Shown here piece after piece: positions 1 through 9,100 of a stretch of 64,000 nt of DNA. A program made the position numbers and the translations under genes. Each line of letters begins with the position of its first letter. Position 1 is the first letter of the stretch. This DNA comes from Dactylosporangium vinaceum (GTDB taxonomy: Bacteria > Actinomycetota > Actinomycetes > Mycobacteriales > Micromonosporaceae). The notes under the pieces were generated by a model. It was not told the DNA's origin and did no database searches. It worked only from the letters and a program-made list of their open reading frames with translations. The stretch lies in NCBI RefSeq assembly GCF_019904175.1, contig NZ_CP061913.1, positions 8,370,001 through 8,434,000 on the forward strand. Reading direction: 5' to 3'.

Positions 1-471
1 GGTGTCCATGAATCGCAGCGGGTACCGCGCGGGCAGGTGCACCGGGCTGTTCGAGTAGCGGGGGCGGACCTCCTCGGCGTAGCGGCCGCCGAGGTTGTGC
101 CCGGCCACGACGATGCCGATCCGGTCCGCCGGCACCGGCGCGCGGTGCAGGGCCGCGGACTCCCAGGCTTCGAGGGCGACCGCGACAGCCGCCCGGATGG
201 CCAGCGGGGCCCGCCCGGCGACCCGGACGGCGCTCGCCCGCAGCCGCTCGGGCAGGCTCGCCCGGACCGCGACAGCGGCCCGGAAGTCGAAGCCGCGCAG
301 GTCGGCCGACAGCGTCGGGCGCAGGCCCTCCTGTTCCGCCTCGTGCAGCACCGGCCGCAGCCCGATGCCGGAGACGCCGTCGCGCAGCGCCGCCGCGAAC
401 GCCTCCGTGCCGGCCGCGGTGGAGCACAGCACACCCGTGCCGGTGACCACCACCTCACACGGCGCGGTCAC
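1..471 (-). CDS. Decarboxylating ketosynthase of the beta-branching cassette (partial, 3' end outside window)
   Basis: Only the N-terminal 157 codons are present; the gene runs off the left edge. It opens with VVVTGTGVLCSTAAGT, the start of a beta-ketoacyl synthase fold, and the last residues seen (RYPLRFMDT) match the region before the active site in stand-alone KS proteins of HMG-synthase cassettes (PksF/MupG type). In those cassettes the KS decarboxylates malonyl-ACP to acetyl-ACP, the donor for HMG synthase. The active-site residue, usually Ser instead of Cys in this group, lies outside the window. The GTG start at 471-469 overlaps the stop codon of the upstream ACP (GTGA), which fixes the start and implies translational coupling. 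It is the last visible gene of the operon that begins with the giant PKS. Confidence 0.82.
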   Translation of the reverse strand, partial: MTAPCEVVVTGTGVLCSTAAGTEAFAAALRDGVSGIGLRPVLHEAEQEGLRPTLSADLRGFDFRAAVAVRASLPERLRASAVRVAGRAPLAIRAAVAVALEAWESAALHRAPVPADRIGIVVAGHNLGGRYAEEVRPRYSNSPVHLPARYPLRFMDT

Positions 472-707
472 GGCGAGTGCCTGCGCAACAGCCGGGCCAG
501 GGAGCCGATGTCGCGCACGTCGCGGAACTCGCCGACGGGCACGCTGACGCCCAGGTCGTCCATCGTCATCGTCACCACGTCGGTGCGGTCGATGCTGTTG
601 GCGCCCAGATCCGTCAGCGACACCTCCTCGGTGACCTGACTCGCCTCGAGCTCCGGAAGGACCTCCAGCACACTGCGCCGGATGGCCTCCATGACCAGAT
701 CGTCCAT
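468..707 (-). CDS. Stand-alone acyl carrier protein, beta-branch donor ACP (79 aa)
   Basis: A free carrier protein. The phosphopantetheine motif is LGANSIDR, the GxNSIDR form common to donor ACPs of HMG-synthase cassettes (AcpK/PksG-associated) rather than the GxDSL of integrated PKS ACPs. The start chosen is the ATG at 707 (MDDLV...), which follows a purine-rich GAGAGAGG stretch 17 bases after the HMG synthase stop. An in-frame ATG at 734 would add nine residues and overlap the HMG synthase gene. Because it is GTGA-coupled to the decarboxylating KS just downstream, the likely role is to carry malonate that the KS converts to acetate. The assignment of acetyl rather than propionyl is inferred from this neighbour. 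Confidence 0.88.
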   Translation of the reverse strand: MDDLVMEAIRRSVLEVLPELEASQVTEEVSLTDLGANSIDRTDVVTMTMDDLGVSVPVGEFRDVRDIGSLARLLRRHSP

Positions 708-724
708 TGTGGAACCCGCCTCTC

Positions 725-1945
725 TCATCGCCATTCGTAGGTCCGGTGGTAGTCCTTCGTCCCGGCGTGCACCAGCAACGGCCGGTCACCGCCGAGGAAG
801 TCCGCGTAGGGCTCCAGGTCGACCGTGCGGTGCTCCTGGGGTGCCAGCGTCTGGAGCGCCTCAGGAAGCAGGGCCTCGTACTCGGCGAAGCTCAGCTCCC
901 GCCGAAGCGCCAGCCGCTCGCGGATGCCCTGCGTGGCCACCGCCGCGCTGGAGGCGCTGTCCACCACGCCGCTGAAGAACTCCGACGAGCAGCCCGAGCC
1001 GTAGGAGTACAGGCCGACCCGGGCCCCGTCGCCGAGGTCGGCGTGGTCGAGCAGGCTCGCCAGGGCGAGGTACACCGACCCGGAGCAGAGGTTGCCGACC
1101 TGGGCCGGGTAGACAAGCGACGGCTGCACCCGGCGGGCGAAGTCCTCCTCGGCCCGGGCCGCCGGCAGGCCCGTCTCCCGCATCATCTTGCGGTGCGCGG
1201 CGCGCACCAGGCCGCTGAACGGCGTATGCATGACGAGGTGGTCGAACGTCGTCGCGAAGTCCGCGCCGTCGACCCGGGAGCGGTAGTCGGCGAAGCTGTT
1301 GGTGAGGCAGTCCAGGTAGGCGAACAGCGACCGGTCCACGTCGGCGATGTCGAAGTACGGCGACGGCCGGGCCGAGTCCATCGTCTCGTAGCTGTAGCAG
1401 CCGAACGCGCCGAGGTCCACGGCCAGCACCCGCGGGTCGTCGCTGAGCAGCACGGCCGCGGCGCCGTGCCCGGTCGCCGGCTCGGCGTAGCCGGCCCGGG
1501 CGTCGACGAGGGCCACGTCAGTCGCGATGACGAGCGCCTTCGCGCCCGGCGAGCCGCCCGCGGCGAGGTAGCCCGTGGCCAGCTGCAACGCCCCGGTGGC
1601 CGCGTAACAGGCCTGCTTGACCTCCAGCAGCCGGCAGTTGCGGCTCAGCCCGAGATAGTCGTGGACATAGGACGCCACCGACTTGCTGAGGTCCAGCCCG
1701 GACTCGGTCGAGGTGACGAGCACCTCGATCGCGGCGCGGTCGGCCGGGTCGAGGGCGTCGACGATCGGCTTCGCCGCGTTGACCGCGTTGGTCACCGGGT
1801 CCTCGAACGGCAGCCCGACCGAGCGGTTGTACATCATGAGGTTGGTCAGCCGGTCCGGCTCTAGTCCCCGGCCGGCGAACAGTGCCGGCACCGGGATCTG
1901 CGCCACCCCGGCGTACACGTTGAGTGCCTCAATGCCGTACCGCAT
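725..1945 (-). CDS. HMG-CoA synthase-like beta-branching enzyme 1 (406 aa)
   Basis: Polyketide 3-hydroxy-3-methylglutaryl synthase homologue (PksG/CurD/MupH/LnmM family). It adds the alpha-carbon of an acyl-ACP donor to a beta-keto group on the PKS-bound chain. Visible landmarks are the catalytic Cys113 in KQACYAATG, Glu81 in STESGLD, and a VMHTPFSG segment supplying the active-site His; the length is normal. The ATG at 1945 has an AAGGAAGGAG ribosome site inside the preceding ACP gene, which it overlaps by 17 bases. It sits between two donor ACPs (707-468 and 2210-1929), so it could use either. A second HMG synthase, with the same Cys113/Glu81 spacing, lies at 55221-56453. That is unusual and suggests two different branches or two donors. 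Confidence 0.93.
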   Translation of the reverse strand: MRYGIEALNVYAGVAQIPVPALFAGRGLEPDRLTNLMMYNRSVGLPFEDPVTNAVNAAKPIVDALDPADRAAIEVLVTSTESGLDLSKSVASYVHDYLGLSRNCRLLEVKQACYAATGALQLATGYLAAGGSPGAKALVIATDVALVDARAGYAEPATGHGAAAVLLSDDPRVLAVDLGAFGCYSYETMDSARPSPYFDIADVDRSLFAYLDCLTNSFADYRSRVDGADFATTFDHLVMHTPFSGLVRAAHRKMMRETGLPAARAEEDFARRVQPSLVYPAQVGNLCSGSVYLALASLLDHADLGDGARVGLYSYGSGCSSEFFSGVVDSASSAAVATQGIRERLALRRELSFAEYEALLPEALQTLAPQEHRTVDLEPYADFLGGDRPLLVHAGTKDYHRTYEWR

Positions 1946-2210
1946 GCCCTGCTCCTTCCTTCTCCTTGCTCAGCAGGAAGTCCACGAGCGCGTCGAGGTC
2001 GGGCAGCTCACTGAAGGCGGCCATCGGCTCCCGCACGCCCACCCGGTCGATGAGCGCAAGGATGATCTCCACGCGGTCCACCGAGTCGGCGCCGAGGTCC
2101 TTCGGGTGCCGGTCGCCGGTCATGGCGCTGCGCGGCACCCCGGGCAGGATCTCAGCGACGGTGTTGCGGACCAGCTCGGCCATCCGGGCGCGGGCATCGG
2201 CGGTGCTCAT
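1929..2210 (-). CDS. Stand-alone acyl carrier protein next to LnmK homologue (93 aa)
   Basis: A second free donor ACP, with the motif DLGADSVDRVEI. The ATG at 2210 overlaps the stop of the LnmK-like gene (ATGA) and its own stop overlaps the HMG synthase start, so the three are translationally linked. In leinamycin biosynthesis LnmK loads and decarboxylates methylmalonate on LnmL, a free ACP, and LnmM (HMG synthase) uses the resulting propionyl-ACP. The order here, LnmK homologue - ACP - HMG synthase, is the same, so this ACP is most likely the propionyl carrier. The carrier fold is certain; the propionyl assignment is inferred from order and family. Confidence 0.9.
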   Translation of the reverse strand: MSTADARARMAELVRNTVAEILPGVPRSAMTGDRHPKDLGADSVDRVEIILALIDRVGVREPMAAFSELPDLDALVDFLLSKEKEGAGHAVRH

Positions 2211-3130
2211 GTGGCGTCTCCTATCAGGACGGTGAGGGTGCAGACGGCCAGGACGCGTCCGGTCCCGCGGTCGCGCAGCACGACGTTGAACAGTTCCCGG
2301 CTCTCGTCGCCGGCGGCCCGCCAGCGCCGCACCGACGCCGTGACCACGCAGCCGGCGTCTGCGTTGCCGAGGTAGCACAGCTGCTGGTCGACAACGATCC
2401 GGTCGAGGAACGAGCGCTCCGAGCGGCCCAGGCCACGCCACAGCCGCAGCAGCGCCCAGTCGACAATGGAGAAGTACGACGCGAAGTAGAGCAGGCCGAC
2501 GCCGTTGAGGTCGCGGGCGGCGTCCAGCTCGTAGTCGACGTGCAGCTCGGCGCCGTCCGGGACATGCCCCCGGTCCTCGTCCACGAAGGACAGTGCGGTC
2601 CGGGCCCGGTGACAGGCCACCCGCGGGTTGTACCGCTCGGGCAGCGACGGCAGATGGCGGTGCCGGAAGTCCACCGGGGAGGAGCGGACAAGCCCTTCGT
2701 TCGAGCCGGCGGTGCCCCGGGTCACCCAGCGGTTGAAGTTCTCCACGTAGAGGCCGTCCCCGTCCCCGGCGTAGAACTCGTCGAGGTCCAGCGGGACGTC
2801 GGCGCCGCGCTCCGGGGTGATGCGGTGCAGGGCGAGCACCGACTCGCTGCCGAAGTCGAACAGGCCGGTGGTGATCCGCAGCCGGTCGCCGAAGGTGGGG
2901 CTGCGAAGGTGGAACCGGCGGCTGCCCCGGATGCGGTAGTAGTAGAACGACAGGTACGTCGGCCGGCCGGCGGCGTTGTGCGCCCGCAGCACGTCGGTGC
3001 CGCACAGCCGGCCCACCGCGTCCCAGGTCCAGTCGCCGATCTGCCCGGCGAACAGCGAGTTGTGCCCGCACATGCCCGGCCAGATCAGCTCCGAACGGGT
3101 AAGCGTCGTGGCCTCCAGTGCGGCGGTCAT
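2207..3130 (-). CDS. LnmK-like bifunctional acyltransferase/decarboxylase (307 aa)
   Basis: Resembles LnmK of leinamycin biosynthesis, a double hot-dog-fold protein that transfers methylmalonyl from CoA to an ACP and decarboxylates it to propionyl-ACP. Seen here are the family's opening segment GMCGHNSLFAGQIGDWTWD and a Tyr-rich stretch PTYLSFYYYRIRG (residues 58-69), about where the catalytic Tyr62 of LnmK lies. The start is the ATG at 3130, whose ATGA overlaps the stop of the giant PKS; an upstream in-frame codon at 3208 would run inside the PKS gene. The product would feed the ACP encoded immediately downstream and then an HMG synthase, giving a beta-branch built from propionate rather than acetate. 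Family assignment is from remembered LnmK features, not a search. Confidence 0.82.
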   Translation of the reverse strand: MTAALEATTLTRSELIWPGMCGHNSLFAGQIGDWTWDAVGRLCGTDVLRAHNAAGRPTYLSFYYYRIRGSRRFHLRSPTFGDRLRITTGLFDFGSESVLALHRITPERGADVPLDLDEFYAGDGDGLYVENFNRWVTRGTAGSNEGLVRSSPVDFRHRHLPSLPERYNPRVACHRARTALSFVDEDRGHVPDGAELHVDYELDAARDLNGVGLLYFASYFSIVDWALLRLWRGLGRSERSFLDRIVVDQQLCYLGNADAGCVVTASVRRWRAAGDESRELFNVVLRDRGTGRVLAVCTLTVLIGDAT

Positions 3131-6100
3131 CGCGAACTGCCCAGGGGTGCGTGTGCGGCCAGGAACGGCAGGACCACGTCGGCCACCTCGTCCGGATGGG
3201 TCAGGCACGGGAAGTGCCCGGCCCCGGCGAGCTCGACGTACTGCGCGGTCGGGATCGCGCCGTGCAGCAGATGCGCCGCCTTCGCCGGGATCACCGTGTC
3301 ATGGCGGCCCTGCACGATCAGGGTCGGCACCTCGATGTCGGGCAGCCGCCCGAACAGCGTCGGCTGGGCCGCGAACACGTCGAGGAACCGCAGCCCGATC
3401 TCCGGGTCCATGCTCTCGCAGCGCAGCAGCAGCCGCTCCAGCCCGGCCCGTTCCCGGCCGATCCGCGCCGACGACGCGTGCGCCACGATCCGGTCGAAGT
3501 CCTCCGCCGCCACCACCGACAGCCGGTTGACCTCGCCGTTACGGTTGCCCACCTTGTATGAGCTGCCGACAAGCGTCAGCGAGGCACATCCGGAGGGGTA
3601 CTGCAAGGCGTAGCTCTGCGCCACGAGCCCGCCGAACGACGACCCGAGCACATGCACCTGTTCGGTCACGCCCAGCTCGTCCAGGACCGAGCGGTACAGC
3701 CGGGCGAGCCCGTCGAGCGTCAGATCCTCGGCGGCCGCGGTGGCACCCACACCGGGGTGGTGCACGCTGATCAGCCGGAAGCGGTCGCTCAGCCCGGCGA
3801 ACTGGTGCGCGAAGACACCGGCCCCGATGTTGAACGGGTGCATGAGCAGCAGGACCGGGCCGTCGCCGGCGGTCAGCACCTCGACCGGCCGGTCCGGGCG
3901 GCCCAGCAGCAGGCGCCGCACCCCGGGTGCGTGCTCCCGCAGCACCGTCACGTTGTCGTCGGCAGCCCGGTGCCCCTCGCGCATCGCCTGCTCGATGTCC
4001 TCGGGCAGTTCGGCTGCCGGGTGGTAGCGCAGCGGCGCCCCGGCGTGGCCTGGCCGGCCCTCGACCGGCAGCAGCTCCGGGATCGGCGACGGGTCGCTCC
4101 AGAGTGCGGCCAGCCGGCCGGCGATGTCCCTGGCCTCGGCGGCCGTCAGGCCGACCGGGACGGCCAGGCGCAGGTGCCGGCCCGACGGCGCGTCGGGGCC
4201 GAGGTCGCCCAGGTGCCGGGCCGCCCGCACGCCGGTGCCGCCGTAGATCCAGGCCAGGCAGGACTCGGCGGGCAGCGCCGAGCCGGCCAGCCGCTCGACC
4301 CGCTCGAGGTCGAGCAGGACGCAGTGTCCGGCCGCGGGGGCGACCACCGGCACGCCGGCGGCGTCCAGGCCGGTCCACAGCGCCCGGACCGCCTCCATCC
4401 GCTCGGTCACCTGGCGGGCCACGCCATCGCGGTCGTCCAGGGCCGCCGTCAGCATCTTGCGGGCGGCCAGGCCCACCTCGCGGCCCCGGATCGCCTCGTG
4501 CTCCCGCAGCCGGTCGGCGAGCGCCGGGATGCGGGTGGCGACGAGACCGCCGAAGGACACGCCGAAGTCCTTCGAGAGGCTGAAGGTCGCGGCGTCGGCG
4601 AGGCTGAGCAGCTCCCGCACCACGTCCCAGAGGTCCGCGCCGCGCCACTGCTCCTCGTGCCGGGCCACGAACGCCGCGTTCTCCAGCATCCGGGTCGCGT
4701 CCAGGACGATCGGCACGCCGTGCGTGGCGGCCATCTCCCGCACCGCCCGCAGGTTGGCCACCGAGATCGGGTAGCCGCCTGTCGCGTTGCCGCTCAGCTC
4801 GATGCCCACGAACGCGGTGCCGCCGTTGATCTCCGCCAGGCGGCCGCGCAGCAGCGGCAGGTCGACGTCGCCCTGGAACAGGCCGGTCGGCCGGGGCCGG
4901 CGGTCACCGACATTCGGGGTCCGCACGGCGGCGAAGCCCGCGTCGGCGAGGCTCAGCGACCAGCTCGGGAACAGGCCGTTGTGGATGACGGTGCCGCGGG
5001 GGCCGGCCCAGCTGCGGCACAGCAGCGCCTCGGCGGCCTTGCCCGAGGAGGTCAGGACGGCGTGCTCGAACGGCAGCCACGACGGGCCGGTCCAGCCGCT
5101 GCGGTGATCGGGCCGGCGGGCGGCGAGCTCGTCGAGGTGGGCGGCCCGTGCGGCCACCGCCGGGGTCGCAAGCTCCGCCCAGGAGTCGGTCAGCAGGTCG
5201 ATCTCGACGTCGGCGTGGGCCATATTCAACGGGTTGTACCCGCAGCCGGCCAGGTCTCGGGCCGGGGCGTTCGCCGGGGCCTTCACAGGAGCCTTCGCCG
5301 GGACCTTTGCCGTTTCCCCTGCCTTGACGGCGGCCGGCGCTGGGCGCGGCACGGGGGTGCCGCCGTGCAGCATGCCGGGGACGTCGGCGTCGATGTCCGG
5401 GTTCGCGATCATGAGGATCACGTCGGTGACCGCCGTGCGTGGCCCCTGCGCCGGGCGGCACAGGTAGATCGCCGCGTTGCGCGGCCGGAACTTGTTCTTG
5501 AACTGGAAGTTGCCCTCGCCGAAGATGCCCGCCGACCGCAGCTCCGTCAGCCCCGCCTCCACGTCCGGGTCGGCGGTCGGCGAACTGCCGAGCCGGACAC
5601 CGAAGCTGGCGCCGAAGCTGAACAGCGCGCTGCCCTCGTCACGGAGCTTCTCCAGAATCGCCACGATGGTGTACTCCAGCCCGCCCCGCGCCATCTCCTG
5701 CGGATAGAACTCGAGGTCCAGCAGGTAGCCCGGCTCGGACGGGATCTTGGTGATGATGACGACGTTGGCGAGGGTGCCGTTGACGCGGGTCAGGAAGACC
5801 CGGTGCCGGCCCGCCAGCCGGCCCTGCCCCAGCTCGTCGCGGACGATCCCGACGTATGGGTTGACCATCTGTTTGTGCGCGCCCCACCGGTCGACCATGT
5901 CGGCGATCTCGCGGTCGGTGCCCGCGTCGTCGCCCACGCGGTACTCGACCACCTCGCACCGCCCGGAGCGGCCGAACCGCCGCACGAGGTTGCGCAGGCG
6001 GCTCATCCCGGCGGCGTCGAGGGTGAACGCGGCCAGGTCCTCGAGGCGCTGGACCGCGCCGAACGGTGTGGCGGTCAGCGGCACCCCGGCCACCTCGCCC

Positions 6101-9100
6101 AGGGGCAGCAGCGACAGGAAGTTGGGCCGCAGGCCGTGGCGGGTGGCGTAGGCGATCCACTCCTCCACCAGCGGTGCGAAGTCCTCCTCGGAGCCGGCGT
6201 AGCTCCAGGCGAACAGGTGCTCGTCGCGGCGGGAGAAGTTGAAGTACGACCGGCGGGCCGAGCCGACGAAGGCCAGGGGGGCGATGTCGCGACCGGCGAG
6301 ACCGCCTTCCTTGGCGTGGGCCAGGTCGATCTCGTCGAGCAGCGCCGACACCTGCGGGAGCTCGCCGAGCAGCCGCTTGCGGATGATCAGCGGACCGTCC
6401 CCGGGCGGCGCCGCCACCGGGACCAGGCTCACGGGCCCGCCCGTGCTGTCGGGGGCTTCGTCGAGGCTCGCGCGCAGCAGCCCGGCACTGCGGTCGGGTC
6501 CGTACTCGCCGGTCAGATGATCGGTCAGGGCGTCGACGGTGGGCCGGTCGAACAGCAGCGTCTTGCGCACGGCACCGAAGCGGCGCTCCAGCGCGCTGAC
6601 GATCCGCAGCATGTCGAACGAGGTGAGCCCGTTGTCGGTGAAGCTCCGGGTCTCGTCGATCGGCCGGGCGAGCACCCGCTCGACGAGCTTGACGACAAGC
6701 GCCCGGACGCCCTCGACCGGGGCCACGCTCACGACGGCGGGCGGCTCGACGCTCTCCGCGGCGTCCCGGCCGGTGCTGCCGCCCACGGTGACGTGGCCGG
6801 CCAGCAGGTTCACGGTGTCGTACTCGTACAGCTCGGCCGCCTGCAGCTCCAGCGAGAACGCGGTGTTGAGCCGCCGGGCGAGATCCATCCGGAAGATGGA
6901 GTCCAGGCCCAGGTCGGCGAACGGCCGGTCGGCGGCAACCTCCTCCGGCAGCAGGCCCAGGATGTCGGCGACCTGGTCGCGGATGACCGCGTACGCGCCG
7001 GTCCGGGCCGGTGCCGGTACCGGATCCGATGGCGGCGGCAGCTCACGGACGGCGGCCGGCGGGGCGGTGCGGCGCTGGGCGGAGACCGGTGCCAGGCTCA
7101 CCCGACTGCCCCGTCGAACAGCGACGGCTGCGGGCCGGCCCGGTTCGGGCGCTTGCGGCATGGCTTCCTCCCTTGAGGTTTGATCAACTCGGTCGTCGAA
7201 CCAGAACGTGCGGCGCTGCAACGGCGGGCCCGGCAGCGGCGTGCGCCCCGGCACGGCGCCCGGCCACAGCTCGCCGAACTCCACCGCGGCACCGGCCACC
7301 CACCGGGTGGCGACGGCCTCCAGCGACCCGCCCGGTGCGGAGGCGGCATCGGCCGGACCACCGACGCGGGCCGATGCACCCGCCGGCGCCACGCCCCGGT
7401 GAACCTCGGCCGGTGTCTCGCCGGCGGCGAAGGCGCGCAGGACACCGGCGGCGTGCTCCTCGTCGCGGGCGACGAAGGCCAGCCGATGCGGGTAGGCCGC
7501 CCGGCCGACCTGCAACGTGTACGCGACCCGGTCCAGACCCGCGCCGAGCGCATCGGCCAGGCTCCCGGCGTACTCGCGCAGCCCCGTCTCGCCCCGCGCG
7601 GACAGCACGAGCAGCCGCGGCCCGCCGGGGGCCCCGGACACCGCCGCCGGTGCCGGTGCCGACTCCAGCACGATGTGGGCGTTGCTGCCGCCGAACCCGA
7701 ACGAGCTCACGCCCGCCCGGAGCACCGCCTGACCGTCCGGGCCGGCCACACCGTCCCAGGGCCGGAGCCGGTCGTTGACGAAGAACGGCGTGCCGTCCAG
7801 CCGCAGGTACGGGTTCGGCTCGGCGAAGTGGATGCTCGGCGGCAGGCTCCGGTGCCGCATGGCGAGCAGCATCTTCAGCACCCCGGCGATCCCGGACGCC
7901 GCTTCCAGGTGCCCGATGTTGGTCTTGACCGAGCCGATGGCCACGTGCGCCGCCGCCGGTGCCGGGTGCCCGCGGTCGCCGTACAGCTCCGCGAACGCCT
8001 TCTTCAATCCCTCGACCTCGACCGGGTCGCCCAGGCGGGTGCCCGTGCCGTGGGCCTCGATCGCCGTCACGGTCGCCGGGTCGATGCCCGCCGACCGGTA
8101 TGCCCGCGCCACCACCCGGGCCTGCGCCTCGGGGTTCGGCGCCGTCAGCGAGGCCGAGCGGCCGCCGTGGTTGACCGCGGTGCCGCGGATGACCGCATAG
8201 ACATGGTCGCCGTCGGCCTCGGCGGCGGCCAGCGGCTTCAACAGGATCACACCGACGCCCTCGCCGCGGACGTATCCGTCGGCGTCCTTGTCGAAGGTCT
8301 TGCAGGCGCCGTCCGGGCTCAGCATCCCCGACTGCGCGAACGCCGTGAACAGCCCGGGGCTCAGCAGCGCGTTGACGCCGCCGGCCAGGGCGAGGGTGCA
8401 GTCACCGGCCGCGATCGACTGGACCGCGCGGTGAATCGCCACCAGTGAGCTGGAGCAGGCGGTGTCGACGGCCTCGCTGGGACCGTGCAGGTCCAGCACG
8501 TGCGACACCCGGTTGGCCAGGATCGAGTGGGCGATCCCGCTGGCCGTGTGCGCCTGCACCGCGACACCGTGCGCACGCAGCAGGTCGGCGTAGTCGGTGG
8601 TCGACACGCCCACGAACAGCCCGGTGTCGGTGCCGGCGAGACTCTCCGGCCGGTACCCCGCGTCCTCGACGGACTGCCAGGCCGCCTGCAGGAACAGCCG
8701 CTGCTGCGGGTCCATCAGCGCCGCCTCGGCGGGCGAGATGCGGAACAGGCCGGCGTCGAACCCGGCCACGTCCGCGATGAAGCCGGCCCGCACCTCGCGG
8801 GTGTCGGCGTGCGCGTGCAGCTCCAGCCGGTCCGCCGGCGCCGCCCCGATGAGGTCCGCACCGGCGGCGAGCCCGGCCCAGAACGCCCCCAGATCCGCCG
8901 CGCCGGGCAGCACGCCCGCCATCCCGATGACCGCCACGTCACCTCGCGCCGAGCCGGCCGCCACGACCCGCGCGCCCGGTGCAGTCTCGCTCGGCGCGAC
9001 CGGCGTGCTCGTCACGGCAGCCGGTGCGGTCGATGCGGTCGGCGTGCTGGGCGTCGAGGGTGCGACAGGCGGCAGCGTCGCGGCGATCTCGGCCGGGTGC

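Larger units (their letters stand above)
3130..8943 (-). other. Terminal PKS module KS-ACP-ACP-DUF-SH-TE
   Basis: Residues 4939-6876. KS Cys5101, two carriers (Ser5620 in LGLDSIF; Ser5713 in NGLTSFDM, a less typical site), then the leinamycin-type DUF, SH and TE. No reductive domain is present, so a beta-keto group is available for HMG-synthase branching before the SH domain introduces sulfur. In leinamycin the beta-branch and the sulfur are both introduced on the last module. Confidence 0.88.

Noticed and set aside
707..734. Longer ACP reading starting at 734
   Set aside because: It would overlap the HMG synthase end and lacks a better ribosome site; the 707 start fits carrier length.
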